Shown one piece after another: positions 38,649 to 46,656 of a stretch of 64,000 nucleotides of DNA (its first letter is position 1; every line of letters starts with the position of its first letter). Both the position numbers and the translations under genes were made by a program. The stretch covers positions 620,001 through 684,000 of the forward strand of contig NC_082415.1 of assembly GCF_004011695.2 (NCBI RefSeq), read 5' to 3'. The notes under the pieces are model-generated. The model had not been told where the DNA came from. It made no database searches and saw only the letters and a program-made list of their open reading frames with translations. The stretch is from Ascochyta rabiei. Taxonomy: Eukaryota; Ascomycota; Dothideomycetes; Pleosporales; Didymellaceae.

Positions 38649-39405
38649 GTATTCCTTAGTAAGCCTAGAAGTGTATCCCTATACTAGAGCTATACAGGCT
38701 CTCTCTATAGGATAGTAATCTAAATTAATATTAAGTTAGTTGTAAATTAAGGCTTGCTACTGTTTAAAGGTAGGATCTTCGCTATTACTTAATTTGTTAA
38801 TAGTTAGAGTTTGTTTACTAAGCCTAGGGGTATAAACAGGGCTTAGAGAACTAAATCTCTAAGTTAGTTAGGGGGACTTAGTAGTAGGCATAGGATTATC
38901 TTTGTGTAGAGAGGTTCGTGCTTAAAGCCTAGCTATTTTAGACTGTAGTTAGTCTATCTCTATACGCAGATTGTCCTAATCTAAGTCCTTATCTAATTTG
39001 CTTTTAGTAAGTAGTTTATTAGCTAATCCTTTAGGAGGCACAGTTGCCTAAATCCTAGTAGATCTTCTAATAGGTTCCTTTAAACTAGGGTTAGTAGTGC
39101 CTAATATTAGTAGTAATCTAATTTAGGTAGGTTCTTAATAATTTCTAAGTGTTTATCTTAGTGTAATCTAACGCAGCTTTTCTAAAGGTAATCCTAGAGC
39201 AGTAAGTTGCAGGAAATTCTAAACCTAAAGGCTTTAGTTGCTAGAAGGTCTCTAGAATCCTAACTGTTATATTAAACAATAATTAGAACCTAGTCTTAGT
39301 TTATAACTGTAAGGGATCTAAATCTAGAGGTACTTAAAATAACTAAATAATTTTTATAGTATTATTTAGAAGCTGTTACTAGCTAGGATAAGTTTTTAAG
39401 TATAA

Positions 39406-39701
39406 TGTAATAACGTAGAATAATAGAAGTCTCTATAAGGAGTAGGTATCTGCTATAAGGTGTATAGGAGCACTAGGATAGTTTATATAGAGAATTGTTC
39501 TATTCCTAAAGGTCTTATATAAAAGAATACTTAAAAACTAGCTCTCTATACCTATTAGCCTTGTGCCTTTTATACCTTATAAGAGTTAGGAAGAATTAGA
39601 GTGCTGGCCTAGGGTGTAGGGTGGACACGGATGTAACGGCACTAAGTTGGTAATAAGTTAGAGAGGAATTAGATAAGGCTTTAGGTAACTAGTGCGTTAC
39701 A
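39406..39701 (-). repeat. LTR of element A (right copy, 5' LTR)
   Basis: 296 bp, pairs with 3856-4151. It is followed directly by gtttt, the same five bases that precede the left copy. Confidence 0.9.
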
Positions 39702-39706
39702 GTTTT

Positions 39707-40072
39707 ACGTTAGTACTAAGATTCTACCATTCTAATAATATATTTATAATATGTTTAGAAATTTTTTAAAATTTATTCTTAATATAGTTAAATAAGACTA
39801 TTAAATTTTTCCTTCTATATATAAAATTCAATTGCTTTTTAAAAAAAAAGTAATATAACTAAAAGGTTATATTAAGCTATAATATAGAATTTTAGTTTTT
39901 TTTTTTAGCTAAATGTATCTATAAAGCTTAAACAAGTTTACAACATGTTCTAGGACTAGCTCTAGTTGCCTGACTATCTAGGCTTAGTCACGGTCCTCAC
40001 TCTAAATCTCATGGTCCAATGACCTGCTTCCTGGACAATTTTTGAAGGGACAATGCTCGCGTCACCAGCTTT
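39707..40072. other. Very AT-rich boundary between repeat block and gene-rich DNA
   Basis: From 39707 to about 39930 the sequence is mostly A/T, with homopolymer runs (nine A after 39840, twelve T near 39900) and a small inverted repeat, aatataac / gttatatt, near 39853-39875. From about 39960 composition turns to normal coding-region levels within about 100 bases. No gene is visible, and no LTR end was found. Confidence 0.7.
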
Positions 40073-41389
40073 TTATTTTGCCCTATCAGCTTGATTTTCA
40101 TCCAACAATTTATATTCTCCGCTCCATGCCTTCTCATCCCTGCGCATTTGCTCTTCCGTCGCCTTGTTTCTTCCACCATAGATCTCGGTCGTCAGGTCTT
40201 CTTCACTCCCCTCTTCTCCGAACGTGCTAATCTCGATATCTGTTCTTCTTTGTATCCCTTCGCCACTCCTGCGATCTAAGTCATGGAACAGATGGCAAAC
40301 GTGATTCGGAGCGCTGTGCTTTGCCTTGGAAGGATCTTTGGTGACACCGTATGCGGACCGAGACAGGTAGTTCATGGACACGAATTCGAAGAGGAATCGC
40401 AAATAGGGCAGTGATGCGCAGATTATCCCAACGTGCGATTCCACTATGATGATAACGACACCGGGCGGACCGTAGCGCATCCACTTCTCTGTACTATACA
40501 TGGCGATGAGGAGGGAGAGGCGAGCGAACGAGAGGCCGAGATTACTGAACGAATAATGTCAGTTACACATTGAACACGAAGGGTTTCGAAACGTACACAA
40601 GGCCAATGGAGAAGGCAATGATCATCTCAGCACGAGACTTGAATGGAAGATTGAGCTTGTAAAGGTAGTGTGCTGGCCAGATGTAGACAATTACATCGAA
40701 GCAGCTGTTCAAGGCCAGGATGGCAAAGTCTTGATTCCGCGGACTGTTGCAAACGTAGTCCTTGATTGATTTGTTCCAATAGCTGTTGATAGGTCTATCT
40801 ACAATGTCAGTACCGTCTGCTTCTATTGGGTTGTTTGATGCGAGCTACTCACAAGCACTGCAACAGTGTGCTGAGCCCTGCCCATAGCGAGTACGCAATT
40901 TGCAGTCCGCACAAACCCAAGCACAGCCAGCGATTCGTCTGTGAAGGGAACAGTTTGAGATAGGTCAAAAGAATTGATATTCGGATCAAGCTGTAGCACA
41001 TGGGGAACATGGAAAATAATGCGAGACTGAGCCGGCCGATGGGGTAGTTGTTGGCGACGGGGACGAGGCCGAGTTCCAGAGCATAGCCCAAGTGGTACAG
41101 ACGCCATACCATGGCGGTCATGGATATTGCCATGCATGTTGCGACGAGCAGGACAAAGTCATCCTGGGGGAGTCAGTTCTGAAAGGCCGGAGTTTTCAAT
41201 CTTCGTCTAGGCAGTGGACTGCGGTGTGCTTGAGAATGGGTGCAAGCCCGGGGAATTGTGGAACGGAGTACTGACAAAGGATATGATCTTCTTAATACTT
41301 CGGTTCGACAACCGTAGCGTGATACAAATCACCGCGACACACAAGGTTGTGATCTCTACGCCGTAGAACAGGCCATAGTTCGGTGCCAT
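40073..41389 (-). CDS. Rhodopsin-domain (PTH11-like) 7-TM integral membrane protein
   Basis: Four exons on the minus strand: 41389-41276, 41163-40853, 40794-40597 and 40544-40073, giving 364 aa. Splice sites are GT..AG, with branch sites such as TACTGAC before exon 3 and TAACTGAC before exon 4. Start is the ATG of M-A-P-N-Y-G. An upstream in-frame GTG is not used. Features of the fungal rhodopsin-like family: R-L in the first loop, D-D-F-V-L-L after helix 2, Q-C-L-P-I-N-S-Y-W in the extracellular loop, and E-S-H-V-G-I-I-C-A-S-L-P near the last helix, then a charged cytosolic tail of about 90 residues. Members are thought to be plasma-membrane sensors, some related to the fungal receptor PTH11. 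Ligand unknown. It is the first gene next to the repeat block, about 370 bases from the end of element A, and shows no RIP damage. Confidence 0.85.
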
Positions 41390-42616
41390 GGTGATGGTTG
41401 TGACCGCGGGTGGCTTCACAGGCCCGCCAGATTGTCCACACCAGAACTTTGTCCGTCAGGAGACTAGTCGAGAAGAGAAGGCAAGTCCCCGGTAGTTGTC
41501 GTACAGACTATCAATCATGTATCATGGGCTACACCAGGTGCCCAGCTTGCTCCTCACCCTGAAATGCGAACTTCTCGTCCTTGCCTTGGAATTACCGGCT
41601 TTGCTTCGCCGAAAGATGATGATCAACTCGGCGCAATCGCCCCATGATGCACGTCCGGGTCTGGGAAAGACTTTTCTCTACCCACCCTTTCCGTGCGTCG
41701 CCCAGCTCCTTTTTGTAATTTCTTCTCCAAAAGGATCTCACGTCATGTTTCGCCCACGTTGTCCATGCAGCATGCGCATTGCAAGGCCTAAGGAATGTTA
41801 TCCCCGACATTACCGAATCCTGAAGGATACACGCCAACGGCAGAGCCCTTTGCTAGGTACTCCGTAAGTTCCGCACCAATCGAACATGCGACAGTCACGG
41901 AGAAGTGCCGGCAATGAACGAGCCTTCTGTGCGGTCCGACTGCGGGTACCTTGTAAAAGCTGCGTGAGCAGCACCAGCCTCATTCGGGCGTCCTGCACGC
42001 GCTGTTCTGGCCCTCGGGTGGGCCTGGTCCACTGGGTTTCTTGTAAACGAGTGATGAAAAGAAGCACCATACTGTGTATTTCGCCATGTATTGTGCATTG
42101 TGCGCTGTCTCTTATCTTATCGGACCTCCTTGCGGTTGTGCAAGCTATGCAGCAACCTCGTCCACTGCGTGCAGGAGGCTGCTCACCCCGCAGCTGAGTC
42201 CGTCAGCTTTCCCACGGGACCGATGCAGAGCTTGAGTAGTCTTTGCTGCCAAAGATAGGTACCGTTGCATTTGCCTCTCGTAAATTTGCCTGTGGACCCT
42301 TCACTAAGGAAGAGTAACAGCCGCAAGCGTGCTTGTAGCGTTGTGCACGGCGCACCGTAATGCACCGTTCACCGGAGGCTGGCACCACAGCGTCATCTTC
42401 CTTCGTGCCTGTGAAGCGGACCAAATTTCAACACGACGAGCTGCGTTAAGGCTCACGGATTGCCACGCTCAACAGGTTTGTCATGCGAATGAGATATAAT
42501 CATGGCATGGCCGCTGTGGTTCGCCTGACCATCCTTTTGCAGCCGAACCCAAGGATCGGTCAGAGCACTCGAATTGAAATCGGTCCTACGGATACTCGCA
42601 ATCAACCACATACAAA
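41390..42616. other. Intergenic region between divergent genes; no gene seen
   Basis: 1.2 kb upstream of both the rhodopsin-domain gene (minus) and the GMC oxidoreductase gene (plus), so it should hold both promoters. Short frames on both strands overlap each other and lack motifs. A gagatataa sequence at 42490, about 130 bases before the GMC start codon, is the best TATA-like candidate. Confidence 0.6.
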
Positions 42617-44340
42617 ATGAAGGTTTCACAAACCTGGACAGCTTTGCTTTCGACCGCGCTGGTTGCCATTGCTGCTCCTATTGCGGAGAACTGCACATTG
42701 GAGGCTGATTACGATGTCATCGTCGTGGGCTCTGGTCCTGCTGGAATCATCGTTGCCGATCGCATGAGCGAGGCTGGCAAAAAGACTCTTCTCCTCGAGC
42801 AGGGTGGACCATCCTACTACGTTACCGGTGGGCGTGAGCGTCCTGATTGGCTGAACGGAACCGAGCTCAGTCGTGTTGATGTTCCTGGTCTTTACAAGGT
42901 ATATTCACGATGCTCGATCATGCCAAGGGTCGCAGCTAACTTCTGCAGTCCATCTTCTCAGTAACCGGCAACCTGACATGTGCGTCAGACGTTGTCAACG
43001 CCTTCCAGGGCTGCACGGTCGGTGGAAACACTGCCATCAACGCTGGCCTCTTCTTCCAGCCGCCGGCGTCTGACTGGGACTTGTACTTCCCAACAGGATG
43101 GAAGAACTCTGACATGCAGAGTGCGATTGCAAAGGTCCATGCGAAGCAACCGTCCACAGACAATCCGTCGGCAGACGGCAAGCGCTACCTGCAGAGTGGC
43201 TACCATGTGGCGAAAGAGTGGCTCGTTGAAGGTGCAGGCTACGCAGACGTCGGCCTGAACGACGGCTGGGAGAATCACCAAAAGACAAAGGTCTTTGGTC
43301 ACCCCATCTACAACTACGAGGGTGGACAGAGGAGCGGACCTGCCAAGACCTACCTCCAATCCGCGCTCCAGCGGCCCAACTTCCACTTCCAGACAGGAAC
43401 CAAGGTCATTCGCGTGATCCGCGACGGCCAGACAGCCACCGGCGTTGAGATCCAGATCAAGGGCTCCAACGCCACTTCCATCGTGAACATGGCCAAGAGC
43501 GGACGAGTCGTCCTCTCCGGTGGTGCTCTTCTCAGCCCTCAGCTCCTCATGTGGTCCGGCATCGGCGAGGCCGCCACCCTCGGCAACCTCTCTGCATCGG
43601 GGCAGCTCACTCTTCCCGCCAGCCAATGGATCAACAACAGCGCTGTCGGTGACAAGGTCTTTGACAATCCGAACACCTTCATCGAGCTCTTCTCCGACTC
43701 CATCTCGTCCTACAACTACAACTACACCGACCCTATCCCCGCCGACCGGGAGCTCTACCTCAAGTCGCGTTCCGGTCCCTATTCTTTCGGCTCGCAGACG
43801 AGTGCATTCTGGGACTTTATCAAGCAAGGCAACGAAACCATTGGTTGCCAGGGCACCATCGATTCTTCTGGCGCGGTCCAGTTTATGGAGAACGGCACCA
43901 TCACTCTGAATGTGTACGGAACCTCGGGTCTGCGGTCATTCGGTCGTGTCGGCCTCGATGCCAAGGGTGTTGCGACACCCTCGTCCGGCTTCTTCTACTC
44001 CGACAAGCGAGATGCCCAGGCTGTTGGCCAGTTTATCTACAACCTCTTCCAGGCTTTGCCCGTGAACCTGAAGCCGCTGAACATTGACGGTAATTCGACA
44101 CTCGAGGAGATCACCACCTGGGTCAGCTCGCCTTCCGACTATACCCTGGGCAACGTCCAGCATTGGTCCAGCAGCTGCAGGTTCGAGACCTGTGTCGATG
44201 CGAATGCCAAGGTCATTGGTACCAACAACATCCACGTGGTTGACGCTAGTATCAGCGCTCCTTTGACCACCAACCCTGTTCTGGGTACCATGATCATTGC
44301 TGAGCGTGCCGTCGAGAAGATCCTCGCCTTGTCGTCGTGA
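42617..44340 (+). CDS. Secreted GMC oxidoreductase, cellobiose dehydrogenase flavodomain-like
   Basis: Two exons, 42617-42898 and 42949-44340, separated by a 50-bp intron, give 557 aa. A signal peptide (about residues 1-20, ending near A-I-A-A-P) precedes the FAD-binding V-V-G-S-G-P-A-G loop (G38, G40, G43) and E61, which should bind the ADP ribose. GALLSPQLLMWSGIG matches the second GMC signature. Near the C-terminus H499 (Q-H-W-S-S-S) and N536 (T-T-N-P-V-L-G) sit where the catalytic His and Asn of cellobiose dehydrogenase lie. The family oxidises sugars or alcohols with FAD outside the cell. There is no N-terminal cytochrome domain, so it cannot be a full cellobiose dehydrogenase. Several N-x-S/T sites fit secretion. 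The substrate is inferred only. Confidence 0.88.
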
Positions 44341-44663
44341 TGTGTAATTGTTCTGCAGCCTATCTGGCATGGATGGCGTCTGGGAAAGTCTGATACTACC
44401 TTCACAGCGACTCAAATATAATTCATTATCACTCAAAGCTGCACCACTACTTGGAAGAGGCTACTCGTTGTGACGTGGGAGTGTACGTCTGTTGTCCATC
44501 GTCCGCCGAACTGTGGTACGAGTGATTCTATTCGAAAATGACAAAAGCTTAGACTACGCTGCTTGGTGAGAACGCCGAAGGATGCATGCTGATCGTGAGC
44601 GGGGTAAACAATGTGAACCTGACTGTTCGAATGCTGCTGCTGTATTCTGCCGACCTAAGAAGT
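44341..44663. other. Intergenic region between convergent 3' ends; nothing recognised
   Basis: The GMC gene and the 259-aa gene point toward each other across 323 bases. The region should hold both 3' UTRs. No repeat or RNA gene seen. Confidence 0.6.
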
Positions 44664-45443
44664 CTAAAACCCGGCTAGGCCTTCGTCCTCAAAATAGTGG
44701 TCGTAATGACGTTGCTCTTCGAGGTCTTCCTCCACGGTGATACCAACGAGTGCTCTCAGCTCTTTGGGTTGCAAAGCCTTACCCAAGCCAATAGAAAGCT
44801 GCATGCCAGGCTCCTCAAGCGCATGGTACGTCCAGACATAGTCGATGTCCTCCAGCGTGTGTGGCTCTTCTTTGGCTCCAGCTCGGCAGGCGACCTTCAT
44901 CAGCTCGACGGCGAAGACAGATTCCCTTGTGTCTTCTTGCTCGGACTCGAGCTCTGCGGAGTCCCGACGTACGTGTATGGGCAGTCGGAGCTGGTGCCCG
45001 GTAGCCTCGGCCGTTGACCCCGCCCTTTCCGAAGAGCGTTTCTGGTATGAGGCATTTCTGAGCTTCTGGATGCCGGTGACGAAGTACAACGGCTGACGTT
45101 GCAGGGCTGACTTGCGAAGGAAGCTTTGGGCTTCGGTGTCGCGGCGGAGGAGCTCGAATGCAGCCGGGGGGTTGGCGAGCGAGAGCAAAGACATTTCATC
45201 AGCATTCAACACAACGGTGTTGTCGAGAGATGAGGCAGTCTTGCCGAGGCTGGAGAGGAAGCGTCCTTGGTCATCCTGGGAAAGCACGTCCTCATAGCGA
45301 GACTGTGTCGTAGGTTGGTTGCACGCTGGCTTTGTTGCTGGCTTGAAGAAGGTCGAGCCTGGGTGCAGTGGCTCGCTGAGCAGCTGACCCAGCGTGAAGG
45401 AGGTCGAAGAGAGAGGAGCGGGTAGAAGGAGGATTTGAGACAT
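44664..45443 (-). CDS. Conserved-looking protein of unknown function, 259 aa
   Basis: Single exon. The frame is open up to 45623, but I chose the Met at 45443 (M-S-Q-I-L-L-L-P-A-P). It lies about 65 bases past a TATA-like box, and the upstream extension is Arg-rich and featureless. The N-terminus (L-P-A-P-L-S..Y/F-T-L-G-Q-L-L..P-L-H-P-G) and a central L-Y-F-V-T-G-I-Q-K-L-R-N-A-S-Y segment resemble a widespread group of ascomycete proteins of unknown function, from memory only. Two acidic stretches follow (S-E-Q-E-D near residue 190 and the C-terminal E-E-D-L-E-E..D-H-Y-F-E-D-E). No signal peptide or membrane helix is clear. Its size is in the range of fungal gasdermin-like proteins, but I have no motif to support that. 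The convergent GMC gene gives no functional hint. Confidence 0.65.
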   Translation of the reverse strand: MSQILLLPAPLSSTSFTLGQLLSEPLHPGSTFFKPATKPACNQPTTQSRYEDVLSQDDQGRFLSSLGKTASSLDNTVVLNADEMSLLSLANPPAAFELLRRDTEAQSFLRKSALQRQPLYFVTGIQKLRNASYQKRSSERAGSTAEATGHQLRLPIHVRRDSAELESEQEDTRESVFAVELMKVACRAGAKEEPHTLEDIDYVWTYHALEEPGMQLSIGLGKALQPKELRALVGITVEEDLEEQRHYDHYFEDEGLAGF

Positions 45444-45508
45444 GGTGCTGAAGACGACTGATAGTGCTAGTTGGATTGGATATCTCAGAGGGAACCGTTT
45501 GTGAGGGG

Positions 45509-45516
45509 TTTTATAT
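45509..45516 (-). promoter_or_regulatory. TATA-like box of the 259-aa gene
   Basis: The minus strand reads atataaaa about 65 bases before the chosen start codon at 45443. It supports that start over the upstream in-frame ATG at 45623, which lies before the box. Confidence 0.4.
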
Positions 45517-46246
45517 CTAAGGGCCTCTCCGGCCTCGGCTACCATTCCGAGGGAGATGCATGGTCTGGTGTCGCATCGAGCCAAGCTATTCCTAGAAACC
45601 TCAACGGCTGAGTGTCGAGCCATGCTGGTGTGACGCCATGCCGTATGCGACCGAGAAGTCGACGTGGAGGCGGGATCGCGTCGAGCTATGGTGGGCTCCG
45701 CATTTTGCCTGCATGAAGCTGGAATCTAGTCTCGTTTCGTTCGGCTGCCGTCGGCTGTCAGGACGAAAGCGCTGAATGCTGTTCGCTGTCAGAGGCGATG
45801 GGTACCTGACGATCCCGAATCATCCCGCATTGCCTGCACTTTTGCCGAGCCGGTCGAGTGGAGCGCGTACAGAGGCATCACGTGACTGGGACGAACTCGC
45901 TCCCTTTTTACTCTTATTTCTATATGTTCTTTTGTTCCTAGAGGGGTGCATTCCTCAACAATAACACCGACCAAGCGCATATACAAGTACTGTGTGTGGG
46001 CATGTCTAGGCTGGCAGCCACGCTTCCAGGCGGCCATGCAGTATTTGGCGTGCAAGATGCTTGATGCCTGGTGTTTTCGAGCGTGTCACGAACTGCAGGC
46101 AAATTCACAACAGAGATCCATGCCGAGCCAGAACGTAGTTCCATTCCAAGTCAGAACATACGGTGTCGAGTGGCACACTGCTCTGGTCTTGCGAAGCGGC
46201 ACGGGCATGGTGTTGTGATGGGAAAGTCCAGAGAGGCGAGAGAAAG

Positions 46247-46298
46247 CGAGGGGATGAGGGGATGAGGGGATGAGGGGGCGAGGGGGCGAGGGGGCGAT
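46247..46298 (+). repeat. G-rich 8-bp tandem repeat
   Basis: About six units: three of gaggggat followed by three of gagggggc. The plus strand has six G runs of four or five bases spaced by 3-4 bases, which could form a G-quadruplex. It lies about 360 bases upstream of the hydrolase start codon. Confidence 0.85.
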
Positions 46299-46656
46299 AG
46301 GCTTGGCGGACAAGGATCTAGCTTTGCGCCATGTGGCTGACGGCTGGGGCGTCGATCGAGCATGTCGAGTACGCCTCGAGTCTCGATTCTCGATACGCAG
46401 GCCCACGCTGGCCTCTGCGAGTGGCTCGCCGCGGCTGTCGCAGGCTTCCGGGCCCGGCGCTGTTTCCTCATGGACACGCGGCGCCTTCTGCCTTCTCGAT
46501 GCTCGATGGAGGCGTGAAGCTGTGGCTGTCTCTGTGGCCGGCAGCCCGCGGAATCACGACACTGCCACAGCGGGCGACGCAAGGCCCTCCCTCGGTCCTC
46601 GAAGAAGCTGACGTAGGAGCCAAACACGCACATCGCAGAGGTCCCTCAGTGCAGCC

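Larger units (their letters stand above)
3856..39701 (-). mobile_element. Element A: outermost Ty3/gypsy LTR retrotransposon, split by nested insertions
   Basis: Two 296-bp direct repeats (3856-4151 and 39406-39701) start TGTAA and end TTACA. They are flanked by an identical 5-bp duplication gtttt (3851-3855 and 39702-39706). A C-rich tract just inside the left LTR is a polypurine tract on the minus strand, so A reads right to left, and minus-strand pol domains agree. Its own DNA is now in three pieces: 4152-8847, 27530-28352 and 38649-39405. Elements D and C account for the rest. Removing them leaves about 6.9 kb, normal for Ty3/gypsy. All coding sequence is destroyed by stop codons. Confidence 0.9.
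45444..46656. other. Intergenic region between divergent genes; promoter and G-rich repeat
   Basis: 1.2 kb between the 259-aa gene (minus) and the LCAT-type hydrolase gene (plus). It contains a TATA-like box for the minus gene and a G-rich 8-mer array, listed separately. Overlapping short frames on both strands near 46.1-46.6 kb have no domain and are not annotated. Confidence 0.6.

Noticed and set aside
42985..43827. 280-residue minus-strand open frame
   Set aside because: Exact antisense shadow of the GMC oxidoreductase coding sequence, without a domain of its own.
46151..46656. Several 100-170 residue frames on both strands upstream of the hydrolase
   Set aside because: They overlap one another in GC-rich DNA, share no motif and include the G-rich repeat. 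The plus-strand one runs into the hydrolase gene in another frame.
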